64,000 bases of DNA from Pedococcus aerophilus (GTDB lineage: Bacteria; Actinomycetota; Actinomycetes; Actinomycetales; Dermatophilaceae): positions 160,261-224,260 of the forward strand of contig NZ_BAAARN010000004.1 of assembly GCF_039532215.1 (NCBI RefSeq), given 5' to 3'. The position numbers and the translations under genes were made by a program. The notes under the pieces were generated by a model that worked only from the letters and a program-made list of their open reading frames with translations, was not told the origin of the DNA and searched no databases. Positions 1 to 7,737 of the stretch are shown piece by piece (position 1 is the first letter of the stretch; every line of letters starts with the position of its first letter).

Positions 1-518
1 CCGTCGAAGCTCACCGAGAGGTGGTGGCCGCCCGCCGCGAGCTCACGCTCGAGGAAGCCGGCGCCGACGAGGGCTGGGTCCGTCGAGGTGGCGGGCAGGG
101 CCGACGGGGCCGCGAGGCCGTACCGCGCGGCGTCGCCCCCGGCGACGAGCCCACCGGTGCTGGTCGTGGTCGCGGGGCTCGGTGCAGTGGCGGTCGAGCC
201 GGTCGTGCCGGTCGACGGCGCGGTGGTCGACGGGCTCGTGGTCGAGGGGGCCGTGGACGACGGGCTCGTCGTCGAGGGGGTCGTGGCCGGTGCGGTGGTA
301 GTCGCCCCCGTCGTCGCTGACGACGACGTGGTGGCCGACGGGGCGGAGCTGGTGGCCGAACCGGTCGACGGGCTGGTGGTCGACGCGCTGGTCGTCGTAC
401 CGGCCGGACCGGTGGGGGTGGTGGTGCTCGCGGACGCAAGACCCGGCGTCACGAGCGTGGCGGCAACCGCCAGGGCGAGCGCGGCAGCCGGACGGGCGCT
501 GCGGATGGAGTGGTACAT
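1..518 (-). CDS. Secreted Thr/Ser-rich protein, N-terminal part (possible prenyltransferase/squalene-oxidase-repeat family)
   Basis: The 172 visible residues open with a signal peptide: MYHSIRSARPAA, a hydrophobic run, then a cut near GLASA. About 90 residues almost wholly of Thr, Ser, Ala, Pro and Gly follow, a disordered or glycosylated linker. Then a folded domain starts (AARYGLAAPSALPATS, then GAGFLERELAAGGHHLSV) and runs off the window. That last segment resembles the start of actinobacterial secreted prenyltransferase/squalene-oxidase-repeat proteins, some of which sit with cobalamin ECF transporters; the assignment is tentative. The start ATG at 518 has the ribosome site GAGAGG 7-12 nt upstream. 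It lies behind a cobalamin riboswitch and terminator, so B12 availability probably controls it. Translations in the other two frames are compositional shadows. Confidence 0.6.
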   Translation of the reverse strand, partial: MYHSIRSARPAAALALAVAATLVTPGLASASTTTPTGPAGTTTSASTTSPSTGSATSSAPSATTSSSATTGATTTAPATTPSTTSPSSTAPSTTSPSTTAPSTGTTGSTATAPSPATTTSTGGLVAGGDAARYGLAAPSALPATSTDPALVGAGFLERELAAGGHHLSVSFD

Positions 519-570
519 GGTGCCTCTCAGTGCGAGCGGTGTCGCGACGGTGGCACCGGTGCACCCGCAG

Positions 571-616
571 GAAAAGACAGAACCCCCGCTCGTCGCTCTC
601 ACGACAAACAGGGGGT
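571..616 (-). terminator. Rho-independent terminator in the cobalamin leader
   Basis: On the minus strand ACCCCC (616-611) pairs with GGGGGT (587-582). An inner hairpin GTCG-TGAGAG-CGAC sits inside, and the U-rich run TCTGTCTTTT follows. It lies between the riboswitch aptamer and the start codon, the usual place for an attenuator that forms when the ligand is bound. Confidence 0.75.
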
Positions 617-639
617 GGCCTCGGACCTGGTGGGTGTCC

Positions 640-792
640 GGGCTCCACCCCGCGTACCTCGACGGATTTGGAGCCGCTTCGCGTTCCAGGCATTCCGGCT
701 CGCCACCCTCGCGGGCGGCCTACGGTTGCGGGTCAGCGCCGGACTTGGACCGGCTTCCCCTGTGGCGCGTCGTGGTGTCACCCGAGGGCGAC
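640..792 (-). ncRNA. Cobalamin riboswitch
   Basis: The minus strand carries the hallmark cobalamin-aptamer blocks in order: GGGGAAGCCGGT near 762, then a CCGGCGCTGACCCGCAACCG block near 740-722, then GAGCCGGAATGCC near 702-688. This is the consensus core (the 'B12 box' region) of the Rfam Cobalamin family. It is followed about 70 nt later by a terminator and then the start codon at 518, so ligand-dependent premature termination is the likely mechanism. The exact 5' and 3' limits are approximate. Confidence 0.85.
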
Positions 793-798
793 GGCCCG

Positions 799-804
799 AC
801 TCTA
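799..804 (-). promoter_or_regulatory. Candidate -10 box for the cobalamin-riboswitch transcript
   Basis: TAGAGT on the minus strand, about 10 nt before the expected start of the riboswitch RNA. It lies only 54 bp from the divergent ileS -10 box at 859-864. Confidence 0.45.
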
Positions 805-858
805 CACCCGCGCCGCGGCGGCGCCGGAAACCCGGACGAGCCCCTCGTCCCACCCCGC

Positions 859-864
859 TAGACT
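859..864 (+). promoter_or_regulatory. Candidate -10 box for the ileS T-box leader
   Basis: TAGACT, about 25 nt before the likely specifier triplet of the T-box leader and about 250 nt before the ileS start codon. Confidence 0.45.
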
Positions 865-867
865 GGT

Positions 868-1113
868 CCCACAGGCATCGACCCGGCCATCACCGGCGAG
901 CCTCCGGAAGAACAGGACCACCCGCCCCGGCGGACGGTCCCCACTAGACCCGGACGGGTGGGCCCGTCATCGCCTGGCACAAGAGCGGTCGTATGCCGCG
1001 TGGTCACCCACGCGTCGTGCGGCAAGCGAGGTGGTACCGCGGTGCGGCCGGGACGTCCCGGCGACATCGTCCTCGTGCGACACGCACGAACGATGACGAA
1101 GGACCTCGCCACC
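868..1113 (+). ncRNA. T-box riboswitch of ileS (translational, actinobacterial type)
   Basis: The conserved T-box GAGGTGGTACCGCGG lies at 1028-1042. Its TGGT bulge (1032-1035) would pair with the free ACCA end of uncharged tRNA-Ile. A short stem I region (GGCCATCACCGGCGAGCC, then GGAAGAACA) carries ATC at 889-891, the probable isoleucine specifier. No terminator follows. Instead GTCCT near 1069-1073 is complementary to AGGAC in the ileS ribosome-binding site (1100-1104), so the off state would hide the Shine-Dalgarno. Translational T-boxes upstream of ileS are established in Actinobacteria. Confidence 0.88.
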
Positions 1114-4100
1114 ATGACCTACCCGAAGGTCTCCAGTGCAGCCCCCGACGACGCCGTGAGCACCACCGGCACGACGCAGTGGGTGCCCGCCTCGCCCCGC
1201 TTCCCGCAGATCGAGGAGCGCATCCTCAAGTACTGGGACGAGGACGGCACGTTCATCGCCTCCGTCGAGAACCGCTCCGCCGGCCAGGACGGCGACAACG
1301 AGTTCGTCTTCTACGACGGCCCGCCCTTCGCCAACGGCCTGCCGCACTACGGCCACCTGCTCACCGGCTACGTCAAGGACCTCATCCCGCGCTACCAGAC
1401 GATGCGCGGGCGCCGGGTCGAGCGTCGGTTCGGCTGGGACACCCACGGCCTGCCCGCCGAGCTCGAGGCGATGAGTCAGCTCGGCATCAAGACCAAGGAC
1501 GAGATCCTCGAGCTCGGCATCGAGACGTTCAACGCCAAGTGCCGCGAGTCGGTGCTGAAGTACACCGACGACTGGCGCGAGTACGTCACCCGTCAGGCGC
1601 GCTGGGTCGACTTCGACAACGACTACAAGACGCTCGAGCCCGACTACATGGAGTCGGTCATCTGGGCGTTCAAGCAGCTGCACGACAAGGGCCTGGTCTA
1701 CGAGGGCTTCCGCGTGCTGCCCTACTGCTGGAACGACCAGACGCCGCTGTCCAACCACGAGCTGCGCATGGACGACGACGTCTACCAGAACCGCCAGGAC
1801 CCGGCCGTCACCGTCGGCCTGCGCCTCGAGACCGGCGAGCTCGCCCTGGTCTGGACGACGACGCCGTGGACCCTGCCGGCGAACCTCGGGATCATGGTCG
1901 GCCCCGACATCGACTACGTCGTCGTGGAGTCCGACGTCACCGGGACCACGGAGCGCTACGTCATCGGCGAGGCCCGGCTCGCGGCCTACGCGAAGGACCT
2001 CTTCGGCGCGGACGAGAAGGATCCCGCCTCCCGGGTCGTCGAGCGCCTCAAGGGCAGCGACCTCGTCGGCCGGTCGTTCACACCGCCGTTCGACTATTAC
2101 CTCGGCCACGACAAGGCGCACCGCGTCTTCCCAGCGGACTTCGTCACCACCGAGGACGGCACCGGGCTGGTGCACACCGCCGGCGCCTTCGGTGAGGAGG
2201 ACAAGATCGTCACCGACGCGGCTGGCATCGAGCCGGTCATCCCGGTCGGTCCCGACGGCTGCTTCACCTTCCCCGTCACCGACTACGAGGGCGTCCAGGT
2301 CTTCGACGCCAACCCGATGGTCATCGAGCACCTCAAGAACCGCACGCGTGGCGAGGGGCCGACCGGCGCCGTCACCCCGGGCACGGTCCTGCTGCGCCGC
2401 GAGACCTACGACCACTCCTACCCGCACTGCTGGCGCTGCCGCCAGCCGCTGATCTACATGGCCGTCTCGAGCTGGTTCGTCGAGGTCACCAAGATCAAGG
2501 CGCGCATGCTCGAGCTCAACGAGCAGATCGACTGGACCCCGGACCACATCAAGCACGGGCAGTTCGGCAAGTGGCTGGAGAACGCCCGCGACTGGTCGAT
2601 CTCGCGAAACCGCTTCTGGGGCAGCCCGATCCCGGTGTGGAAGTCCGACAACCCCGAGTTCCCGCGCATGGACGTCTACGGGTCGTTCGCCGAGCTCGAG
2701 GCCGACTTCGGTGTCGAGGTGAAGGACCTGCACCGGCCCTTCATCGACGACCTCACCCGGCCGAACCCCGACGACCCCAGTGGCCAGTCCACGATGCGCC
2801 GGGTCGAGGACGTCCTCGACGTGTGGTTCGACTCGGGCTCGATGTCGTTCGCGCAGGTGCACTACCCGTTCGAGAACGCGGAGTGGTTCGAGCACCACTT
2901 CCCAGGCGACTTCATCGTCGAGTACATCGGCCAGACGCGTGGCTGGTTCTACACCCTGCACGTCCTGGCCACGGCGCTGTTCGACCGGCCGGCGTTCTCG
3001 TCGTGCGTGAGCCACGGCATCGTCCTGGGCTCCGACGGCCAGAAGATGAGCAAGTCCCTGCGCAACTACCCCGACGTGCGCGAGGTCTTCGACCGCGACG
3101 GGGCCGACGCGATGCGCTGGTTCCTCATGAGCAGCCCGATCCTGCGCGGCGGCAACCTCGTCGTCACCGAGCAGGGCATCCGTGACGGGGTGCGCCAGGT
3201 GCTCATCCCGCTGTGGAACACCTGGTACTTCTTCTCGTTGTACGCCAACGCCTTCAACGGGGGCGCGGGCTACGAGGCGAAGTGGTCGACGTCCTCGACC
3301 GATCCGCTCGACCGCTACCTGCTGGCCAAGCTCGGGCAGTACGTCCAGACGATGCAGGACCAGCTCGACCGCTACGAGGTGGCCAACGCCTGCGAGACCA
3401 CGCGCGGCTTCCTCGACGTGCTCACCAACTGGTACGTCCGTCGGTCCCGCGAGCGGTTCTGGGACACCGGCGCCGGGCAGGGTGGGGGAGCGACCGAGCA
3501 GGCCTTCGACACGCTCTACACCGCGCTCGAGGTCGTCTGCCGGGTCGCCGCGCCACTGCTGCCGCTGACGACCGAGGAGATCTGGCGCGGCCTGACCGGC
3601 GGCCGCTCGGTGCACCTCGCCGACTGGCCGGAGGCGACCGACCTGCCCCAGGACGACGCGCTCGTCGCCGGCATGGATCGTGCCCGCGACGTCTGCTCCG
3701 TCGCGTCGTCGCTGCGCAAGGCCGGCGGCCTGCGCAATCGGCTGCCGCTGAACGACCTCACCGTCGTGGTGCCGGACGCGTTGTCCCTCAAGGACTTCGG
3801 CGCCATCGTCGCGGACGAGGTCAACGTCCGCACGGTGTCCCTGCGTGACATCTCCGAGGCCAGCCAGGCCGACTTCGGCATCACGCAGCGGCTCACGGTC
3901 AACGCCCGTGCGGCCGGCCCGCGCCTGGGGCGCGACGTCCAGCTCGCCATCAAGGGCAGCAAGTCCGGCGACTGGTCGGTCGCCGAGGACGGCATGGTCA
4001 CCTCGGGGGGGCTCGACCTCGTCGAGGGGGAGTACACCCTCGAGACGGTCGTCGACTCGGGTGCCCAGGGTGGTTCGCAGGCGACCGCGATGCTGCCCGG

Positions 4101-4422
4101 CGGCGGGTTCGTCGTCCTCGACACCGCGGTCACCCCCGAGCTCGCCGCCGAGGGCTTGGCCCGCGACGTCGTCCGCGCGGTCCAGCAGGCGCGGCGTGAC
4201 GCCGGTCTCGAGGTCAGCGACCGGATCTCGCTCACCGTCACGGGCAGCCAGGCGGTCTGGGAGGCGACGGTCGCCCATCAGGCGCTCATCGTCGAGGAGA
4301 CGCTGGCCACCCAGTTCGGCAGCGCCCCGCAGCTCGAGGCCCTGCCCGAGCGCGCCGACGTCGTGCAGGCCACCGTCGGTGACGGCGAGCCCGTGCGCAT
4401 CAAGGTGATGAAGCTGTCATGA
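1114..4422 (+). CDS. ileS: Isoleucyl-tRNA synthetase
   Basis: This class I synthetase charges tRNA-Ile with isoleucine in the cytoplasm. At 1,102 residues it matches the long, eukaryote-like IleRS type found in many actinobacteria. The HIGH-type signature is PHYGH at about residues 77-81. The KMSKS loop at about 644-648 has the exact sequence, followed by the anticodon-binding domain and a long C-terminal region. An in-frame ATG at 1093 exists, but GAAGGA at 1098-1103 is a good ribosome site only for the ATG at 1114, so that start is preferred. The gene is controlled by the T-box leader just upstream. folC follows after a 54-bp gap with its own strong ribosome site. Confidence 0.97.
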   Translation: MTYPKVSSAAPDDAVSTTGTTQWVPASPRFPQIEERILKYWDEDGTFIASVENRSAGQDGDNEFVFYDGPPFANGLPHYGHLLTGYVKDLIPRYQTMRGRRVERRFGWDTHGLPAELEAMSQLGIKTKDEILELGIETFNAKCRESVLKYTDDWREYVTRQARWVDFDNDYKTLEPDYMESVIWAFKQLHDKGLVYEGFRVLPYCWNDQTPLSNHELRMDDDVYQNRQDPAVTVGLRLETGELALVWTTTPWTLPANLGIMVGPDIDYVVVESDVTGTTERYVIGEARLAAYAKDLFGADEKDPASRVVERLKGSDLVGRSFTPPFDYYLGHDKAHRVFPADFVTTEDGTGLVHTAGAFGEEDKIVTDAAGIEPVIPVGPDGCFTFPVTDYEGVQVFDANPMVIEHLKNRTRGEGPTGAVTPGTVLLRRETYDHSYPHCWRCRQPLIYMAVSSWFVEVTKIKARMLELNEQIDWTPDHIKHGQFGKWLENARDWSISRNRFWGSPIPVWKSDNPEFPRMDVYGSFAELEADFGVEVKDLHRPFIDDLTRPNPDDPSGQSTMRRVEDVLDVWFDSGSMSFAQVHYPFENAEWFEHHFPGDFIVEYIGQTRGWFYTLHVLATALFDRPAFSSCVSHGIVLGSDGQKMSKSLRNYPDVREVFDRDGADAMRWFLMSSPILRGGNLVVTEQGIRDGVRQVLIPLWNTWYFFSLYANAFNGGAGYEAKWSTSSTDPLDRYLLAKLGQYVQTMQDQLDRYEVANACETTRGFLDVLTNWYVRRSRERFWDTGAGQGGGATEQAFDTLYTALEVVCRVAAPLLPLTTEEIWRGLTGGRSVHLADWPEATDLPQDDALVAGMDRARDVCSVASSLRKAGGLRNRLPLNDLTVVVPDALSLKDFGAIVADEVNVRTVSLRDISEASQADFGITQRLTVNARAAGPRLGRDVQLAIKGSKSGDWSVAEDGMVTSGGLDLVEGEYTLETVVDSGAQGGSQATAMLPGGGFVVLDTAVTPELAAEGLARDVVRAVQQARRDAGLEVSDRISLTVTGSQAVWEATVAHQALIVEETLATQFGSAPQLEALPERADVVQATVGDGEPVRIKVMKLS

Positions 4423-4476
4423 CCCTACGCGCCATACCGCCAGCTGCCCGCCCCCACGCCCAGGAAGGAACCCCCC

Positions 4477-5862
4477 GTGCCCGCTCCTGACTCAGCCCAG
4501 CGCGAGGCCGCGCGCAACCTCGAGCTCGTGCGCCGGATGCGCGAGGTGGAGGAGGCGATCCTCGCCCGAGCCCCCGAGCACGACCTCCAGCCCAGCCTCG
4601 ACCGGATCGCCGCGGTCATGGAGCTGCTCGGCGACCCGCAGCGCAGCTACCCCGTCATCCACCTCACCGGCACCAACGGCAAGACGTCGACGACGCGGAT
4701 CATCGACACCCTGCTCACCGAGATGGGGCTGCGCACGGGCCGGTTCACCTCCCCGCACCTGCACAGCGTCCGCGAGCGGATCGCGCTGGCCGGCGAGCCG
4801 ATCAGCCGCGAGAAGTTCCTGGCCGCCTACGACGACGTCCTCCCGTTCATCGAGATGGTGGACGTGAAGTCGGTGGCCGAGGGCGGCCCGCGGATGACCT
4901 ACTTCGAGGTGCTCGTGGCGGTCGCGTATGCCGCGTTCGCCGACGCCCCGGTGGACGTCGCCATCGTGGAGGTCGGGCTCGGCGGGAGCTGGGACGCGAC
5001 GAACGTCGCCGACGGTTCGGTCGCCGTGGTCACGCCGATCTCGCTCGACCACCAGCACTTCCTGGGCAACGACGTCGTCGACATCGCCACCGAGAAGTCG
5101 GGGATCATCAAGGCTGACGCGGTCGCCGTCATCGGCACGCAGGAGCCGGACGTCGCGCAGGTCCTCATCGAGCGCGGTGAGGAGGTCCGTGCGCGGATGA
5201 CGTTCGAGGGCAACGACTTCGGACTCCTCACGCGCGAGGTGGCCGTCGGCGGGCAGCAGATCTCGATCCGCGGTCTCGGGGGCGACTACGAGGACCTCTT
5301 CCTCCCGCTGCACGGCGCCCACCAGGCCCACAACGCGACCCTGGCGCTCGTCGCCGTCGAGGCGTTCGTCGGTGGCGGCGAGCAGCGGCTCGAACCCGAC
5401 GTGGTGCGGGCAGGTCTCGCCCGCGCGGCGTCACCGGGCCGGTTGGAGATCGTCCGCCGGTCGCCCACCGTCATCGTCGACTCGGCGCACAACCCGGCCG
5501 GCGCGCTGGCGCTGCGCCAGGCGCTCGAGGACTCCTTCACCTTCGCCAAGGTGGTCGGCGTCATCGCGATCCTCAAGGACAAGGACGCCACCGAGATGCT
5601 CGAGGCGCTCGAGCCGGTGCTCGACCACGTGGTCGTGTCGCGCACCACGTCGCCACGCGCGATGCGGCCCGACGACCTCGGGGAGCTCGCGGTGGACATC
5701 TTCGGGGAGGACCGCGTCACCGTGGTCCAGGACCTCCCTGACGCGCTGGACGTCGCTGCCGGCCTCGCCGACGAGGGCGGCATGAGCGGTGGGGTCGTGG
5801 CCACCGGTTCGGTGACGACCGCGGCCGAGGTGCGCATGCTCGTCGGCACCACCGACGTCTGA
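4477..5862 (+). CDS. folC: Dihydrofolate synthase / folylpolyglutamate synthase
   Basis: A Mur-ligase-like enzyme that adds L-glutamate to dihydropteroate and lengthens the polyglutamate tail of folates using ATP. It is 461 residues, normal for the family. The nucleotide loop TGTNGKTSTTRI is at about residues 64-75, and the ligase-domain signature VDSAHNPAGALAL lies in the C-terminal half. The start is GTG with AGGAAGGA 9-16 nt upstream. Placement directly after ileS and before a DUF4233 gene is a common actinobacterial arrangement. It is functionally linked to dfrA and thyA elsewhere in this window. Confidence 0.95.
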   Translation: MPAPDSAQREAARNLELVRRMREVEEAILARAPEHDLQPSLDRIAAVMELLGDPQRSYPVIHLTGTNGKTSTTRIIDTLLTEMGLRTGRFTSPHLHSVRERIALAGEPISREKFLAAYDDVLPFIEMVDVKSVAEGGPRMTYFEVLVAVAYAAFADAPVDVAIVEVGLGGSWDATNVADGSVAVVTPISLDHQHFLGNDVVDIATEKSGIIKADAVAVIGTQEPDVAQVLIERGEEVRARMTFEGNDFGLLTREVAVGGQQISIRGLGGDYEDLFLPLHGAHQAHNATLALVAVEAFVGGGEQRLEPDVVRAGLARAASPGRLEIVRRSPTVIVDSAHNPAGALALRQALEDSFTFAKVVGVIAILKDKDATEMLEALEPVLDHVVVSRTTSPRAMRPDDLGELAVDIFGEDRVTVVQDLPDALDVAAGLADEGGMSGGVVATGSVTTAAEVRMLVGTTDV

Positions 5863-5877
5863 GCGCTCCCCGCACCG

Positions 5878-5932
5878 CCGGGTTCGGGGGCAGCAGCGTG
5901 AGCTCGGCTCGCCACTGTGCCCCCGAACCCGG
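5878..5932. terminator. Long hairpin between convergent folC and the 43-aa gene
   Basis: Two perfect 15-nt arms (5878-5892 and 5918-5932), built on CCGGGTTCGGGGGCA and its complement, flank a 25-nt loop that can fold internally (GAGC/GCTC). It lies 15 bp after the folC stop and 9 bp from the stop of the opposing gene, so it can serve both strands. Confidence 0.6.
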
Positions 5933-5941
5933 GATGAGCGA

Positions 5942-6073
5942 CTACTTCTTGCCGATGGAACCCACGTCGCTGTGGTTCTTGGCGTCGGCCTTCGCGTGCT
6001 TCTCGGCGCGCTTCTCCTTGATGGACTTGCTCGCCTTCTTGGCCAGGTTCTGTCTCGGTGACTTGTCGGCCAT
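5942..6073 (-). CDS. Small Lys-rich basic protein (43 aa)
   Basis: A 43-residue, highly charged protein starting MADKSPRQNLAKKASKSIKEK and ending SDVGSIGKK. It has no hydrophobic segment and no cysteine. Similar short Lys/Ala-rich proteins of unknown function are annotated in many actinobacteria; I do not know a function. ATG at 6073 has GGGAG 8-12 nt upstream, which supports this start over an in-frame extension to 6160. It is convergent with folC. The positive charge suggests nucleic-acid or ribosome contact, but that is only inference. Confidence 0.7.
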   Translation of the reverse strand: MADKSPRQNLAKKASKSIKEKRAEKHAKADAKNHSDVGSIGKK

Positions 6074-6142
6074 GGCTGTGCTCCCAGCGCTAGGAAGCCT
6101 GAGTGGCTCCGTGCCTCGACAGTACGCCCGCACAGGACGGCT

Positions 6143-6148
6143 TAGGCT
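6143..6148 (+). promoter_or_regulatory. Leaderless-type -10 box
   Basis: TAGGCT, 6 nt before the ATG at 6155. It is the only apparent initiation signal for the micro-ORF and DUF4233 pair; no Shine-Dalgarno is visible. Confidence 0.5.
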
Positions 6149-6154
6149 CGTCCC

Positions 6155-6253
6155 ATGCACCCCATCACCAAGCTGATCCTGCTGGTGGCCGTCGTCGCCG
6201 TGGCGTTCTGGCTGCTGACGAAGTTCCGCGACAACGGGCGGAACCGCCGGTGA
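6155..6253 (+). CDS. Single-pass membrane micropeptide (32 aa)
   Basis: The 32 codons give MHPITKLILLVAVVAVAFWL followed by a basic tail (LTKFRDNGRNRR). That is one hydrophobic helix of about 17 residues with a positively charged, probably cytoplasmic, C-terminus. It is too short for most gene callers. Support: a TANNNT box 6 nt before the ATG, and a stop codon that overlaps the next gene's start as GTGA, so the DUF4233 gene is probably translationally coupled to it. Function unknown; it may act with the DUF4233 membrane protein. Confidence 0.6.
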   Translation: MHPITKLILLVAVVAVAFWLLTKFRDNGRNRR

Positions 6254-6639
6254 AGGGGATCGTCCTGTACGGCACCCTCGGCAAGTTCACCTGGCGGATG
6301 CTGGCGACGGTGCTGGCCGGCCAGGGGATCGTGGTGTTCCTCGGCGCCCTCGTGGCCCGGGGGATCGCCGTCTCCGAGGGGGACGAGGGGTCCGGATGGC
6401 TGTGGGTCGGGACGGGCCTGGCGGTGCTGTGCTTCCTCGCTGCCGGGGTGATGCGTCGCCCCTGGGGCGTGACGCTGGGATGGCTGATCCAGGCCGCCAC
6501 CTTCGCCGCGGCATTCGTCGTCCCGGCGATGCTGATCGTCGGGGTCCTCTTCCTGGTGCTGTGGGTCGGCTCGCTGGTGATCTGTCACCGCGTCGAGCAG
6601 GAGCAGGCCCGCCGCCAGCAGGAGGCGGCCTCCGCCTAG
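6250..6639 (+). CDS. DUF4233 membrane protein
   Basis: 129 residues with about four hydrophobic segments (around residues 12-32, 45-60, 69-90 and 93-115) and a Glu/Gln/Arg-rich tail ending QEAASA. DUF4233 proteins are actinobacterial membrane proteins of unknown function, usually encoded just after folC, as here. The start is GTG at 6250, overlapping the stop of the 32-aa micro-ORF by 4 bp. Its own stop overlaps the 3' end of the convergent DUF998 gene by 4 bp. I chose this start over upstream in-frame codons because of the coupling and because the hydrophobic domain begins soon after it. Confidence 0.82.
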   Translation: MKGIVLYGTLGKFTWRMLATVLAGQGIVVFLGALVARGIAVSEGDEGSGWLWVGTGLAVLCFLAAGVMRRPWGVTLGWLIQAATFAAAFVVPAMLIVGVLFLVLWVGSLVICHRVEQEQARRQQEAASA

Positions 6640-7253
6640 CGGCGCGTGCTCGCCCGGTGCAGGGCGACGGCCGCGAGGGGGAGCCAGAGCTTCGCCGGCC
6701 AGATGGCCAGCCGCTCGACGGCTCCCGACCACGTGTCGGACCCGAGCAGCAGCCCGAACGCCGCCGCACCGGCGATCGCAGCGACGGCGAGCGCCGTGCC
6801 GACCACCCGCAGCCGACCACGGGTCAGCAACCGGGCGTGCAGCAGGAGGGCCAGCGGCTGCGCCACGAACACCGGCAGCGCGACGAGGGAGTGCAGCACC
6901 GGGTGGGTGTCGACCGGTGCCAGGCCCACCCCGACGGAGAAGACTCCCGCCACCACCCAGAGCCAGCCGACGGCCCGTTCCCGTGTGGTCGCCCCGCGCA
7001 GGAGCGGTATGGCGCCGACCGCCTGGAGGATGCCGAAGCCGATGAAGGCGACGTTCATGGCCCACGGAGCCGACGAGCACCCCGTCGCGTCAGGGGAGTC
7101 GCAGCTCGTGCCCAGCGCGCTGATCGTGTCGTCGGACAAGGAGTAGCCGACGCCGGCGAGCAGGGCGAGCAGGACCTCGGCGGCGAGGTAGGCCGGCTGG
7201 GCCAGCCACGCGGCATACGGGATCGTCCTGGTGGTCCCGCTCGTCGCTCGCAC
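6636..7253 (-). CDS. DUF998-type integral membrane protein
   Basis: 205 residues with about six predicted membrane helices (for example YLAAEVLLALLAGVGYSL, then NVAFIGFGILQAVGAIPLL, then AVGWLWVVAGVFSVGVGLAP). The pattern of a loop with paired cysteines after the first helix (SCDSPDATGCSS) and a short basic tail fits the DUF998 family, which has no established biochemical role. The start is GTG at 7253 with a TAGCGT box 6 nt upstream. It is divergent from ndk with only 43 bp between the start codons. Confidence 0.72.
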   Translation of the reverse strand: MRATSGTTRTIPYAAWLAQPAYLAAEVLLALLAGVGYSLSDDTISALGTSCDSPDATGCSSAPWAMNVAFIGFGILQAVGAIPLLRGATTRERAVGWLWVVAGVFSVGVGLAPVDTHPVLHSLVALPVFVAQPLALLLHARLLTRGRLRVVGTALAVAAIAGAAAFGLLLGSDTWSGAVERLAIWPAKLWLPLAAVALHRASTRR

Positions 7254-7259
7254 ACCGCG

Positions 7260-7265
7260 ACGCTA
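7260..7265 (-). promoter_or_regulatory. Leaderless-type -10 box for the DUF998 gene
   Basis: TAGCGT on the minus strand, 6 nt before the GTG at 7253. Confidence 0.5.
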
Positions 7266-7283
7266 GTGCCCGCGCGGGCTGGG

Positions 7284-7289
7284 TAGGCT
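7284..7289 (+). promoter_or_regulatory. Leaderless-type -10 box for ndk
   Basis: TAGGCT, 7 nt before the ndk GTG at 7297. It faces away from the DUF998 -10 box, with 18 bp between the two hexamers. Confidence 0.5.
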
Positions 7290-7296
7290 GGCGGGC

Positions 7297-7725
7297 GTGA
7301 CGACGCAGATCGAACGTTCCCTGGTCCTGGTCAAGCCCGACGGTTTCGCCCGCGGCCTCTCCGGCGAGGTCCTGCGCCGCATCGAGGCGAAGGGCTACAC
7401 CCTCGCCGCGCTCGCGGTGACGACCCCCACCGGTGAGCAGCTGGCCGAGCACTACGCCGAGCACGAGGGCAAGCCCTTCTACGAGCCGCTCGTGGAGTTC
7501 ATGTCCAGCGGCCCGGTGACGGCGATCGTCATCGAGGGCAATCGCTGCATCGAAGGCTTCCGCGCCCTCGCCGGCGCCACCGACCCGACCGCGGCGCTGC
7601 CCGGCACGATCCGTGGCGACCTCGGTCGCGACTGGGGCAAGAAGGTCCAGGAGAACATCGTGCACGGCTCGGACTCCCCGGAGTCGGCCGCCCGCGAGAT
7701 CGCGATCTGGTTCCCGAACCTCTGA
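7297..7725 (+). CDS. ndk: Nucleoside diphosphate kinase
   Basis: Transfers the gamma phosphate of ATP to nucleoside diphosphates through a phospho-histidine intermediate. The 142-residue length is standard. The catalytic histidine is H123 in NIVHGSDS, preceded by the conserved LVKPDGFARG near the N-terminus and by TIRGD at about 106-110. The start is GTG with a -10-like box 7 nt upstream and no clear Shine-Dalgarno, suggesting a leaderless message. Confidence 0.97.
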   Translation: MTTQIERSLVLVKPDGFARGLSGEVLRRIEAKGYTLAALAVTTPTGEQLAEHYAEHEGKPFYEPLVEFMSSGPVTAIVIEGNRCIEGFRALAGATDPTAALPGTIRGDLGRDWGKKVQENIVHGSDSPESAAREIAIWFPNL

Positions 7726-7737
7726 CCCCACACCGTC

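Noticed and set aside
88-861. 257-aa plus-strand ORF rich in Val, Gly and Asp
   Set aside because: It is the antisense of the Thr/Ser-rich secreted protein and of the riboswitch; it has no ribosome site and no family match.
1093-1113. ATG at 1093 as the ileS start
   Set aside because: It lies upstream of the Shine-Dalgarno at 1098-1103, which serves the ATG at 1114.
967-4278. 1,103-aa minus-strand ORF opposite ileS
   Set aside because: GC-rich third positions keep antisense frames open; the product is low-complexity and lacks motifs, while ileS is unambiguous.
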